64,000 nucleotides of DNA, from positions 1,208,001 through 1,272,000 of the forward strand of contig JAUIMM010000890.1 in the NCBI GenBank assembly GCA_031769625.1, read 5' to 3'. Positions 33,600-48,095 of this stretch are shown piece after piece (position 1 is the stretch's first letter; the number at the start of each line of letters is the position of its first letter). Origin of the DNA: Taudactylus pleione. Its lineage: Eukaryota; Chordata; Amphibia; Anura; Myobatrachidae. The translations under genes were made by a program, and so were the position numbers. The notes under the pieces are model-generated. The model was given only the letters and a program-made list of their open reading frames with translations, was not told where the DNA came from and made no database searches.

Positions 33600-36500
33600 A
33601 CCTGCCTGACACTGGTCATGTGACCTGCTCACTGGCTGTTACCTTATACTCTCTGACCAATCGCTGTCACCTGCCTGACACTGGTAATGTGACCTGATCA
33701 CTGGCTGTTACCTTATACTCTCTGACCAATCGCTGTCAACTGCCTGACACTGGTCATGTGACCTGCTCACTAGCTGTTACCTTATACTCTCTGACCAATC
33801 GCTGTCACCTGCCTGACACTGGACATGTGACCTGCTCCCTGGCTGTTACCTTATACTGTCTGACCAACCGCTGTCACCTGCCTGACACTGGTCATGTGAC
33901 CTGCTCACTCCATTTTACCTTATACTCTCTGACCAACCGCTGTTACCTGCCTGACACTGGTCATGTGACCTGCTCACTGGCTGTTACCTTATACTCTCTG
34001 ACCAACCGCTGTCACCTGCCTGACACTGGTCATGTGACCTGCTCACTGGCTGTTACCTTATACTCTCTGACTTATCGCTGTCACCTGCCTGACACTGGTC
34101 ATGTGACCTGCTCACTGGCTGTTACCTTATACTCTCTGACCAACCGCTGTCACCTGCCTGACACTGGTCATGTGACCTGCTCACTGGCTGTTAACTCCAA
34201 CTCTCTAAATAACTGCTGATCGCTTCCTACTGTCACCTGCCTGACACTGGTCATGTGACCTGCTCACTGGCTGTTACCTTATACTCTCTGACCAATCGCT
34301 GTCACCTGCCTGACACTGGTAATGTGACCTGCTCACTGGCTGTTACCTTATACTCTCTGACCAATCGCTGTCACCTGCCTGACACTGGTCATGTGACCTG
34401 CTCACTAGCTGTTACCTTAAACTCTCTGACCAATCGCTGTCACCTGCCTGACACTGGTCATGTGACCTGCTCCCTGGCTGTTACCTTATACTGTCTGACC
34501 AACCGCTGTCACCTGCCTGACACTGGTCATGTGACCTGCTCACTGCCTGTTACCTTATACTCTCTGACCAACCGCTGTCACCTGCCTGACACTGGTCATG
34601 TGACCTGCTCTCTGCCTGTTACCTTATACTCTCTGACCAATCGCTGGCACCTGCCTGACACTGGTCATGTGACCTGCTCACTGGCTGTTAATTTATACTC
34701 TCTGACCAACCGCTGTCACCTGCCTGACACTGGTCATGTGACCTGCTCACTGGCTGTTACCTTATACTCTCTGACCAACTGCTGTCACCTGCCTGAAACT
34801 GGTCATGTGACCTGCTCACTATCTGTTACCTTGTACTGTCTGACCAACCGCTGTCACCTGCCTGACACTGGTCATGTGACCTGCTCACTGTCTGTTACCT
34901 TATACTCTCTGACCAACCGCTGTCACCTGCCTGACACTGGTCATGTGACCTGCTCACTGGCTGCTACCTTATACTCTCTGACCAACCGCTGGCACCTGCC
35001 TGACACTGGTCATGTGACCTTCACACTGGCTGTTACCTTATACTCTCTGACCAACCGCTGGCACCTGCCTGACACTGGTCATGTGACCTGCACACTGGCT
35101 GTTACCTTATACTCTCTGACCAACCGCTGTCACCTGCCTGCAACTGGTCATGTGACCTGCTCACTGGCTGTTACCTTATACTCTCCGGCCAACCGCTGTC
35201 ACCTGCCTGACACTGGTCATGTGACCTGCTCATTGGCTGTTACCTTATACTATCTGACCAATCACTGCCACCTGCCTGACACTGATCATGTGACCTGCTC
35301 ACTGGCTGTTACCTTATAATCTTCGCTGCCACCTGCCTGACACTGATCATGTGACCTGCTCACTGCCTGTTACCTTATACTGTCTGACCAACCGCTGTCA
35401 CCTGCCTGACACTGGTCATGTGACCTGCTCACTACCTGTTACCTTATACTCTCTGACCAACCGCTGTCACCTGCCTGACACTGGTCATGTGACCTGATCA
35501 CTGGCTCTTAACTCCAACTCTCTAAATAACTGCTGATCGCTTCCTACTGTCACCTGTCTGACACTGGTCATGTGACCTGCTCACTGGCTGTTACCTTATA
35601 CTCTCTGACCAATCGCTGTCACCTGCCTGACACTGGTAATGTGACCTGCTCACTGGCTGTTACCTTATACTCTCTGACCAATCGCTGTCACCTGCCTGAC
35701 ACTGGTCATGTGACCTGCTCCCTGGCTGTTACCTTATAATGTCTGACCAACCGCTGTCACCTGCCTGACACTGGTCATGTGACCTGCTCACTGCCTGTTA
35801 CCTTATACTCTCTGACCAACCGCTGTCACCTGCCTGACACTGGTCATGTGACCTGCTCTCTGCCTGTTACCTTATACTCTCTGACCAATCGCTGGCACCT
35901 GCCTGACACTGGTCATGTGACCTGCTCACTGGCTGTTACCTTATACTCTCTGACCAACCGCTGTCACCTGCCTGACACTGGTCATGTTACCTGCTCACTG
36001 GCTGTTACCTTATACTCTCTGTCTAATCGCTGGCTGTTACCTTATACTCTCTGACCAACCGCTGTCAAATGCCTGACACTGGTCATGTGACCTGCTCACT
36101 GGCTGTTACCTTATACTCTCTGACCAATCGCTGTCACCTGCCTGACACTGGTCATGTGACCTGCTCACTGGCTGTTACCTTATACTCTCTGACCAATCGC
36201 TGTCACCTGCCTGACACTGGTCATGTGACCTGCTCACTAGCTGTTACCTTATACTCTCTGACCAATCGCTGTCACCTGCCTGACACTGGTCATGTGACCT
36301 GCTCCCTGGCTGTTACCTTATACTGTCTGACCAACCGCTGTCACCTGCCTGACACTGGTCATGTGACCTGCTCACTGCCTGTTACCTTATACTCTCTGAC
36401 CAACCGCTGTCACCTGCCTGACACTGGTCATGTGACTTGCTCACTGGCTGTTACCTTATACTCTCTGACCAATCGCTGGCACCTGCCTGACACTGGTCAT

Positions 36501-38130
36501 GTGACCTGCTCACTGGCTGTTACCTTATACTCTTTGACTTATCGCTGTCACCTGCCTGACACTGGTCATGTGACCTGCTCACTGGCTGTTACCTTATACT
36601 CTCTGACCAACCGCTGTCACCTGCCTGACACTGGTCATGTGACCTGCTCACTGGCTGTTAACTCCAACTCTCTAAATAACTGCTGATCGCTTCCTACTGT
36701 CACCTGCCTGACACTGGTCATGTGACCTGCTCACTGGCTGTTACCTTATACTCTCTGACCAATCGCTGTCACCTGCCTGACACTGGTAATGTGACCTGCT
36801 CACTGGCTGTTACCTTATACTCTCTGACCAATCGCTGTCACCTGCCTGACACTGGTCATGTGACCTGCTCACTAGCTGTTACCTTAAACTCTCTGACCAA
36901 TCGCTGTCACCTGCCTGACACTGGTCATGTGACCTGCTCCCTGGCTGTTACCTTATACTGTCTGACCAACCGCTGTCACCTGCCTGACACTGGTCATGTG
37001 ACCTGCTCACTGCCTGTTACCTTATACTCTCTGACCAACGGCTGTCACCTGCCTGACACTGGTCATGTGACCTGCTCTCTGCCTGTTACCTTATACTCTC
37101 TGACCAATCGCTGGCACCTGCCTGACACTGGTCATGTGACCTGCTCACTGGCTGCTACCTTATACTCTCTGACCAACCGCTGTCACCTGCCTGACACTGG
37201 TCATGTGACCTTCACACTGGCTGTTACCTTATACTCTCTGACCAACCGCTGGCACCTGCCTGACACTGGTCATGTGACCTGCACACTGGCTGTTACCTTA
37301 TACTCTCTGACCAACCGCTGTCACCTGCCTGCAACTGGTCATGTGACCTGCTCACTGGCTGTTACCTTATACTCTCCGGCCAACCGCTGTCACCTGCCTG
37401 ACACTGGTCATGTGACCTGCTCATTGGCTGTTACCTTATACTATCTGACCAATCGCTGCCACCTGCCTGACACTGATCATGTGACCTGCTCACTGGCTGT
37501 TACCTTATAATCTCCGCTGTCACCTGCCTGACACTGGTCATGTGACCTGCTCACTGGCTGTTACCTTATACTCTCTGGCCAACCAATGTCACCTGCCTGA
37601 CATTGGTCATGTGACCTGCTCACTGGCTGTTACCTTATACTCTCTGACCAATCACTGTCACATGCCTGACACTGGTCATGTGACCTGCTCACTGGCTGTT
37701 ACCTTAAACTCTCTGACCAATTGCTGTCACCTGCCTGACATTGGTCATGTGACCTGCTCACTGGCTGTTACCTTATACTCTCAGACCAACCACTGTCAGC
37801 CGCCAGACACTGGTCATGTGACCTGCTCACTGGCTGTTACCTTATACACTCTGACCAACCGCTCTCACCTGCCTGACACTGGTCATGTGATCTGGTCACT
37901 GCCTGTTACCTTATACTCTTTGACCAACCGCTGTCACCTGCCTGACATTGGTCATGTGACCTGTTCACTACCTGTTACCTTATACTCTCTGACCAACCGC
38001 TGTCACCTGCCTGACACTGGTCATGTGACCTGCTCACTGCCTGTTACCTTATACTATCTGACCAACCGCTGTCACCTGCTGACACTGGTCATGTTACCTG
38101 CTCACTGGCTGTTACCTTATACTCTTTGAC
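33600..38130 (+). repeat. HOR, two copies, period 2,467 bp with a four-unit deletion
   Basis: The ORF starts at 34255 and 36722 are 2,467 bp apart and share several private units (ggtaatgtg, ttaaactctctg). Their ends, 35319 and 37510, are only 2,191 bp apart. The difference, 276 bp, equals four 69-bp units, so the right copy lacks exactly four units. Confidence 0.88.
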
Positions 38131-38979
38131 TAATCGCTGGCTGTTACCTTATACTCTCTGACCAACCGCTGTCACCTGCCTGACACTGGTCATGTGACCT
38201 GCTCACGGGCTGTTACCTTATACTCTCTGGACAACCACTGTCACCTGCCTGACACTGGTCATGTGACCTGCTCACTGGCTGTTACCTTATACTCTCTGAC
38301 CAACCGCTGTCACCTGCCTGACACTGGTCATGTGACCTGCTCACTGGCTGTTACCTTATACTCTGACTAATCGCTGGCTGTTACCTTATACTCTCTGACT
38401 AATCACTGGCTATTACCTTATACTCTCTGACTAATCGCTGTGACCTGCCTGACACTGGTCATGTGACCTGGTCACTGACTGTTACCTTATACACTCTGAC
38501 CAACCGCTCTCACCTGCCTGACACTGGTCATGTGATCTGCTCACTGCCTGTTACCTTATACTCTCTGACCAATCGCTGTCACCTGCCTGACACTGGTCAT
38601 GTGACCTGCTCACTGGCTGTTACCTTATACTCTCTGACCAACCGCTGTCACCTGCCTGACACTGGTCATGTGACCTGCTCACTGCCTGTTACCTTATACT
38701 CTCTGACCAACCACTGTCAGCCGCCAGACACTGGTCATGTGACCTGCTGACTGGCTGTTACCTTATACACTCTGACCAACCGCTCTCACCTGCCTGACAC
38801 TGGTCATGTGATCTGGTCACTGCCTGTTACCTTATACTCTTTGACCAACCGCTGTCACCTGCCTGACACTGGTCATGTTACCTGCTCACTGGCTCTTACC
38901 TTATACTTTCTGACCAACTGCTGTCACCTGCCAGACACTGGTCATGTGACCTGCACACTGGCTGTTACCTTATACTCTC

Positions 38980-41900
38980 TGACTAATTGCTGGCTGTTAC
39001 CTTATACTCTCTGACCAACCGCTGTCACCTGCCTGACACTGGTCATGTGACCTGCTCACTGGCTGTTACCTTATACTCTCTGACCAACTGCTGTCACCTG
39101 CCTGACACTGGTCATGTGACCTGCTCACTGGCTGTTACCTTATACTCTGCTAACAACCGCTGTCAACTGCCTGACACTGGTCATGTGACCTGCTCACTGG
39201 CTGTTACCTTATACTCTCTGGACAACCGCTGTCACCTGCCTGACACTGGTCATGTGACCTGCTCACTGGCTGTTACCTTATACTCTCTTACCAATCGCTG
39301 TCACCTGCCCTTCACTGGTCATGTGACCTGCTCACTGGCTGTTACCTTACACTCTCTGACCAATCGCTGTCACCTGCCTGACACTGGTCATGTGACCTGC
39401 TCACTAGCTGTTACCTTATACTCTCTGACCAAACGCTGTCACCTGCCTGACACTGGTCATGTGACCTGCTCCCTGGCTGTTACCTTATACTGTCTGACCA
39501 ACCGCTGTCACCTGCCTGACACTGGTCATGTGACCTGCTCACTGCCTGTTACCTTATACTCTCTGACCAACCGCTGTCACCTGCCTGACACTGGTCATGT
39601 GGTCTGCTCACTGGCTGTTACCTTATACTCTCTGACCAACCGCTGTCACCTGCCTGACACTGGTCATGTGACCTGCTCACTGGCTGTTACCTTATACTCT
39701 CTGACCAATCGCTGCCACCTGCCTGACACTGGTCATGTGACCTGCTCACTGGCTCTTACCTTATACTCTCTGACTTATCGCTGTCACCTGGCCGACACTG
39801 GTCATGTGACCTGCTCACTGGCTGTTACCTTATACTCTCTGACCAACTGCTGTCACCTGCCTGAAACTGGTCATGTGACCTGCTCACTGCCTGTTACCTT
39901 ATACTCTCTGACTAATCACTGGCTATTACCTTATACTCTCTGACCAACTGCTGTCACCTGCTTGACACTGGTCATGTGACCTGATCACTGGCTGTTACCT
40001 TATACTCTCTGACCAACCGCAGTGACCTGCCTGACACTGGTCTTGTGACCTGCTCACTGGCTGTTACCCTATACTCTCTGGCCAATTGCTGTCACATGCC
40101 TGACACTGGTCATGTGACCTGCTAACTGGCTGTTACCTTATACTCTCTGACCAACCGCTGTCACCTGCCTGACACTGGTCATGTGATTAGCACACTAGCT
40201 GATAGCTTATACTCTCTGACCAATCACTGTCACCTGCCTGACAATGGTCATGTGACCTGCTCACTGGCTGTTACCTTAGAATCTCTGACCAACCGCGGTC
40301 ACTTCCCTGACACTGGTCATGTGACCTGCTCACTGCCTGTTACCTTATAGTCTCTGACCGACCGCTGTCACCTGCCTGACACTGGTCATGTGACCTGCTC
40401 ACTGCCTGTTACCTTATAGTCTCTGACCAACCGCTGTCACCTGCCTGACACTGCTCATGTGACCTGCTCACTGGCTGTTACCTTATGCTCTCTGACTAAT
40501 TGCTGGCTGTTACTTTATACTCTCTGACCAACTGCTGTCACCTGGCTGACACTGGTCATGTGACCTGCTCACTGGCTGTTACCTTATACTCTCCGACCAA
40601 CCGCTGTCACCTGCCTGACACTGGTCATGTGACCTGCTCACTTGCTGTTACCTTATACTCTCAGACCAATTGCTGGCTGTTACCTTATACTCTCTGGCCA
40701 ATCGCAGTCACCTGCCTGACACTGGTCATGTGACCTGCTCACTTGCTGTTACCTTATACTCTCAGACCAATTGCTGCCACCTGCCTGACAATGGTCATGT
40801 GACCTGGTCACTGGCAGTTACCTTATACTCTCTGACCAACCGCTGTCACCTGCCTGACACTGGTAATTTGTCCTGCTCACTGCCTGTTACCTTATACTCT
40901 CTGAATTATCGCTGCCACCTGCCTGACACTGGTCATGTGACCTGCTCACTGGCTGTTACCTTATACTATCTGACTTTTTCCTGGCTGTTACCTTATACTT
41001 TCTGTCCAATCGCTGCCACCTGCCTGACACTGGTCATGTGACCAGCTCACTGGCTGTAACCTTATACTCTCTGACCAACCGCTGTAACCTGCCTGACAGT
41101 GGTCATGTGACCTGCTCACTGGCTGTAACCTTATACTCTCAGACCAACCGCTGTCAGCTTTCTGACACTGGTCATGTGACCTGCTCACTGGCTGTTACCT
41201 TATACTCTCCAGCCAACCGCTGTCACCTGCCTGACACTGGTCATGTGAACTGTTCACTGGCTGTTACCTTATACTCTCTGACCAGTCGCTGTCACCTGCC
41301 TGACACTGGTCATGTGACCTGCTCACTGGCTGTTACCTTATACTCTCCGGCCAACCGTTGTCACCTGCCTGATACTGGTCATGTGACCTGTTCACTGGCT
41401 GTTACCTTATACTCTCTGAATTATCGCTGCCACCTGCCTGACACTGGTCATGTGACCTGCTCACTGGCTGTTACCTTATACTCTCCGGCCAACCGTTGTC
41501 ACCTGCCTGATACTGGTCATGTGACCTGTTCACTGGCTGTTACCTTATACTCTCAGACCAATTGCTGCCACCTGCCTGACAATGGTCATGTGACCTGCTC
41601 ACTGGCAGTTACCTTATACTCTCTGACCAATCGCTGCCACCTGCCTGACACTGGTCATGTGACCTGCTCACTGGCTGTTACCTTATACTCTCCGGCCAAC
41701 CGTTGTCACCTGCCTGATACTGGTCATGTGACCTGTTCACTGGCTGTTACCTTATACTCTCTGAATTATCGCTGCCACCTGCCTGACACTGGTCATGTGA
41801 CCTGCTCACTGGCTGTTACCTTATACTCTCAGACCAATTGCTGCCACCTGCCTGACAATGGTCATGTGACCTGCTCACTGGCAGTTACCTTATAGTCTCT

Positions 41901-44900
41901 GACCAACCGCTGTCACCTGCCTGACACTGGCCATTTGTACTGCTCACTGCCTGTTACCTTATACTCTCTGAATTATCGCTGCCACCTGCCTGACACTGGT
42001 CATGTGACCTGCTCACTGGCTGTTACCTTATACTCTCTGACTTATTGCTGGCTGTTACCTTATACTCTCTGTCCAATCACTGCCACCTGCCTGACAGTGG
42101 TCATGTGACCTGCTCACTGGCTGTTACCTTATACTCTCTGACTTATTGCTGGCTGTTACCTTATACTCTCTGACCAATCGCTGCCACCTGCCTGACAGTG
42201 GTCACTTGACCTGCTCACTGGCTGTAACCTTATACTCTCTGACCAACCGCTGTCACCTGCCTGACACTGGTCATTTGTCCTGCTTACTGCCTGTTACTTT
42301 ATACTCTCTGAATTATCGCTGCCACCTGCCTGACACTGGTCATGTGACCTGCTCACTGGCTGTTACCTTATACTCTCTGACTTATTGCTGGCTGTTACCT
42401 TATACTCTCTGACCAATCACTGTCACCTGCCTGACAATGGTCATGTGACCTGCTCACTGGCTGTTACCTTATACTCTCTGACCAACCGCTGTCACCTGCA
42501 TGACACTGGTCATGTGACCTGCTCACTTGCTGTTACCCTATACTCTCTGACTAATCGCTGGCTGTTACTTTATACTCTCTGACCAATCGCTGTCACCTGC
42601 CTGACACTGGTCATGTGATCTGCTCACTGCCTGTTACCTTATACTCTCTGACCAATCGCTGTCACCTGCCTGACACTGGTCATGTGACCTGCTCACTGGC
42701 TGTTACCTTATACTCTCTGACCAACCGCTGTCACCTGCCTGAAACTGGTCATGTGACCTGCTCACTGCCTGTTACCTTATACTCTCTGACCAACCGCTGT
42801 CAGCCGCCAGACACTGGTCATGTGACCTGCTCACTGGCTGTTACCTTATACACTCTGACCAACCGCTCTCACCTGCCTGACACTGGTCATGTGATCTGGT
42901 CACTGCCTGTTACCTTATACTCTTTGACCAACCGCTGTCACCTGCCTGACACTGGTCATGTGACCTGCTCACTGCCTGTTACCTTATACTCTCTGACCAA
43001 CCGCTGTCACCTGTTGACACTGGTCATGTTACCTGCTCACTGGCTCTTACCTTATACTCTCTGACCAACCGCTGTCACCTGCCTGACACTGGTCATGTGA
43101 CCTGCTCACTGCCTGTTACCTTATACTCTCTGACCAACCGCTGTCACCTGTTGACACTGGTCATGTGACCTGCACACTGGCTGTTACCTTATACTCTCTG
43201 ACTAATTGCTGGCTGTTACCTTATACTCTCTGACCAACCGCTGTCACCTGCCTGACACTGGTCATGTGACCTGCTCACTGGCTCTTACCTTATACTCTCT
43301 GACCAACCGCTGTCACCTGCCTGACACTGGTCATGTGACCTGCTCACTGCCTGTTACCTTATACTCTCTGACCAACCGCTGTCACCTGTTGACACTGGTC
43401 ATGTGACCTGCACACTGGCTGTTACCTTATACTCTCTGACTAATTGCTGGCTGTTACCTTATACTCTCTGACCAACCGCTGTCACCTGCCTGACACTGGT
43501 CATGTGACCTGCTCACTGGCTGTTACCTTATACTCTCCTAACAACCGCTGTCAACTGCCTGACACTGGTCATGTGACCTGCTCACTGGCTGTTACCTTAT
43601 ACTCTCTGGACAACCGCTGTCACCTGCCTGACACTGGTCATGTGACCTGCTCACTGGCTGTTACCTTATACTCTCTTACCAATCGCTGTCACCTGCCCTT
43701 CACTGGTCATGTGACCTGCTCACTGGCTGTTACCTTATACTCTCTGACCAATCGCTGTCACCTGCCTGACACTGGTCATGTGACCTGCTCACTAGCTGTT
43801 ACCTTATACTCTCTGACCAATCGCTGTCACCTGCCTGACACTGGTCATGTGACCTGCTCCCTGGCTGTTACCTTACACTGTCTGACCAACCGCTGTCACC
43901 TGCCTGACACTGGTCATGTGACCTGCTCACTGCCTGTTACCTTATACTCTCTGACCAACCGCTGTCACCTGCCTGACACTGGTCATGTGACCTGCTCACT
44001 GGCTGTTACCTTATACTCTCTGACCAACCGCTGTCACCTGCCTGACACTGGTCATGTGACCTGCTCACTGGCTGTTACCTTATACTCTCTGACCAACCGC
44101 TGTCACCTGCCTGACACTGGTCATGTGACCTGCTCACTGGCTCTTACCTTATACTCTCTGACTTATCGCTGTCACCTGGCCGACACTGGTCATGTGACCT
44201 GCTCACTGGCTGTTACCTTATACTCTCTGACCAACTGCTGTCACCTGCCTGAAACTGGTCATGTGACCTGCTCACTGCCTGTTACCTTATACTCTCTGAC
44301 TAATCACTGGCTATTACCTTATACTCTCTGACCAACTGCTGTCACCTGCTTGACACTGGTCATGTGACCTGATCACTGGCTGTTACCTTATACTCTCTGA
44401 CCAACCGCAGTGACCTGCCTGACACTGGTCTTGTGACCTGCTCACTGGCTGTTACCCTATACTCTCTGGCCAATTGCTGTCACATGCCTGACACTGGTCA
44501 TGTGACCTGCTAACTGGCTGTTACCTTATACTCTCTGACCAACCGCTGTCACCTGCCTGACACTGGTCATGTGACCAGCACACTAGCTGATAGCTTATAC
44601 TCTCTGACCAATCACTGTCACCTGCCTGACAATGGTCATGTGACCTGCTCACTGGCTGTTACCTTAGAATCTCTGACCAACCGCGGTCACTTGCCTGACA
44701 CTGGTCATGTGACCTGCTCACTGCCTGTTACCTTATAGTCTCTGACCGACCGCTGTCACCTGCCTGACACTGGTCATGTGACCTGCTCACTGCCTGTTAC
44801 CTTATAGTCTCTGACCAACCGCTGTCACCTGCCTGACACTGCTCATGTGACCTGCTCACTGGCTGTTACCTTATGCTCTCTGACTAATTGCTGGCTGTTA

Positions 44901-47390
44901 CTTTATACTCTCTGACCAACTGCTGTCACCTGGCTGACACTGGTCATGTGACCTGCTCACTGGCTGTTACCTTATACTCTCCGACCAACCGCTGTCACCT
45001 GCCTGACACTGGTCATGTGACCTGCTCACTTGCTGTTACCTTATACTCTCAGACCAATTGCTGGCTGTTACCTTATACTCTCTGGCCAATCGCAGTCACC
45101 TGCCTGACACTGGTCATGTGACCTGCTCACTTGCTGTTACCTTATACTCTCAGACCAATTGCTGCCACCTGCCTGACAATGGTCATGTGACCTGGTCACT
45201 GGCAGTTACCTTATACTCTCTGACCAACCGCTGTCACCTGCCTGACACTGGTAATTTGTCCTGCTCACTGCCTGTTACCTTATACTCTCTGAATTATCGC
45301 TGCCACCTGCCTGACACTGGTCATGTGACCTGCTCACTGGCTGTTACGTTATACTATCTGACTTTTTCCTGGCTGTTACCTTATACTTTCTGTCCAATCG
45401 CTGCCACCTGCCTGACACTGGTCATGTGACCAGCTCACTGGCTGTAACCTTATACTCTCTGACCAACCGCTGTAACCTGCCTGACAGTGGTCATGTGACC
45501 TGCTCACTGGCTGTAACCTTATACTCTCAGACCAACCGCTGTCAGCTTTCTGACACTGGTCATGTGACCTGCTCACTGGCTGTTACCTTATACTCTCCAG
45601 CCAACCGCTGTCACCTGCCTGACACTGGTCATGTGAACTGTTCACTGGCTGTTACCTTATACTCTCTGACCAGTTGCTGTCACCTGCCTGACACTGGTCA
45701 TGTGACCTGCTCACTGGCTGTTACCTTATACTCTCCGGCCAACCGTTGTCACCTGCCTGATACTGGTCATGTGACCTGTTCACTGGCTGTTACTTTATAC
45801 TTTCTGAATTATCGCTGCCACCTGCCTGACACTGGTCATGTGACCTGCTCACTGGCTGTTACCTTATACTCTCCGGCCAACCGTTGTCACCTGCCTGATA
45901 CTGGTCATGTGACCTGTTCACTGGCTGTTACCTTATACTCTCTGAATTATCGCTGCCACCTGCCTGACACTGGTCATGTGACCTGCTCACTGGCTGTTAC
46001 CTTATACTCTCAGACCAATTGCTGCCACCTGCCTGACAATGGTCATGTGACCTGCTCACTGGCAGTTACCTTATACTCTCTGACCAATCGCTGCCACCTG
46101 CCTGACACTGGTCATGTGACCTGCTCACTGGCTGTTACCTTATACTCTCCGGCCAACCGCTGTCACCTGCCTGACACTGGTCATTTGTCCTGCTCACTGC
46201 CTGTTACCTTATACTCTCTGAATTATCGCTGCCACCTGCCTGACACTGGTCATGTGACCTGCTCACTGGCTGTTACCTTATACTCTCTGACTTATTGCTG
46301 GCTGTTACCTTATACTCTCTGTCCAATCACTGCCACCTGCCTGACAGTGGTCATGTGACCTGCTCACTGGCTGTTACCTTATACTCTCTGACTTATTGCT
46401 GGCTGTTACCTTATACTCTCTGACCAATCGCTGCCACCTGCCTGACAGTGGTCACTTGACCTGCTCACTGGCTGTAACCTTATACTCTCTGACCAACCGC
46501 TGTCACCTGCCTGACACTGGTCATTTGTCCTGCTCACTGCCTGTTACTTTATACTCTCTGAATTATCGCTGCCACCTGCCTGACACTGGTCATGTGACCT
46601 GCTTACTGGCTGTTACCTTATACTCTCTGACTTATTGCTGGCTGTTACCTTATACTCTCTGACCAATCACTGTCACCTGCCTGACAATGGTCATGTGAAC
46701 TGCTCACTGGCTGTTACCTTATACTCTCTGACCAACCGCTGTCACCTGCATGACACTGGTCATGTGACCTGCTCACTTGCTGTTACCCTATACTCTCTGA
46801 CTAATCGCTGGCTGTTACTTTATACTCTCTGACCAATCGCTGTCACCTGCCTGACACTGGTCATGTGATCTGCTCACTGCCTGTTACCTTATACTCTCTG
46901 ACCAATCGCTGTCACCTGCCTGACACTGGTCATGTGACCTGCTCACTGGCTGTTACCTTATACTCTCTGACCAACCGCTGTCACCTGCCTGAAACTGGTC
47001 ATGTGACCTGCTCACTGCCTGTTACCTTATACTCTCTGACCAACCGCTGTCAGCTGCCAGACACTGGTCATGTGACCTGCTCACTGGCTGTTACCTTATA
47101 CACTCTGACCAACCGCTCTCACCTGCCTGACACTGGTCTTGTGATCTGGTCACTGCCTGTTACCTTATACTCTTTGACCAACCGCTGTCACCTGCCTGAC
47201 ACTGGTCATGTGACCTGCTCACTGCCTGTTACCTTATACTCTCTGACCAACCGCTGTCACCTGTTGACACTGGTCATGTTACCTGCTCACTGGCTCTTAC
47301 CTTATACTCTCTGACCAACTGCTGTCACCTGCCAGACACTGGTCATGTGACCTGCACACTGGCTGTTACCTTATACTCTCTGACTAATTG
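38980..47390 (+). repeat. Diverged satellite domain, two copies, period 4,388 bp
   Basis: Landmarks recur at +4,388: 39943/44331, 40500/44888, 40670/45058 and 41038/45426. After a two-unit (138-bp) loss in the right copy the offset becomes 4,250 (42146/46396, 42385/46635, 42615/46865). Units here differ most from the consensus: ctccggccaaccg, ctgaattatcgctg, ctcagaccaattg, catttgtcctg and ggctgtaacc. This makes a distinct subfamily, with nonsense changes frequent between 39.9 and 40.5 kb. Confidence 0.92.
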
Positions 47391-48095
47391 CTGGCTGTTA
47401 CCTTATACTCTCTGACCAACCGCTGTCACCTGCCTGACACTGGTCATGTGACCTGCTCACTGGCTGTTACCTTATACTCTCTGACCAACTGCTGTCACCT
47501 GCCTGACACTGGTCATGTGACCTGCTCACTGGCTGTTACCTTATACTCTCCTAACAACCGCTGTCAACTGCCTGACACTGGTCATGTGACCTGCTCACTG
47601 GCTGTTACCTTATACTCTCTGGACAACCGCTGTCACCTGCCTGACACTGGTCATGTGACCTGCTCACTGGCTGTTACCTTATACTCTCTTACCAATCGCT
47701 GTCACCTGCCCTTCACTGGTCATGTGACCTGCTCACTGGCTGTTACCTTATACTCTCTGACCAATCGCTGTCACCTGCCTGACACTGGTCATGTGACCTG
47801 CTCACTAGCTGTTACCTTATACTCTCTGACCAATCTCTGTCACCTGCCTGACACTGGTCATGTGACCTGCTCCCTGGCTGTTACCTTATACTGTCTGACC
47901 AACCGCTGTCACCTGCCTGACACTGGTCATGTGACCTGCTCACTGCCTGTTACCTTATACTCTCTGACCAACCGCTGTCACCTGCCTGACACTGTTCATG
48001 TGACCTGCTCACTGGCTGTTACCTTATACTCTCTGACCAACCGCTGTCACCTGCCTGACACTGTTCATGTGACCTGCTCACTGGCTGTTACCTTA

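Larger units (their letters stand above)
23650..48095 (+). repeat. 24,442-bp duplication, left copy
   Basis: Left copy of a tandem duplication. It contains the 1,969-, 1,778-, 3,649-, 2,467- and 4,388-bp repeats. Landmarks match the right copy at a constant +24,442: 24033, 24599, 25113, 26891, 28532, 34255, 36722, 38463 and 38808. The junction lies at about 48.08-48.12 kb: a change at 23,640 (ctcactagctg) is not shared by 48,082, while homology is continuous downstream. Confidence 0.93.

Noticed and set aside
40988..45576. Reverse-strand ORFs 40988-41188 and 45376-45576
   Set aside because: Antisense of the same satellite units, and duplicated at exactly the HOR offset of 4,388 bp.
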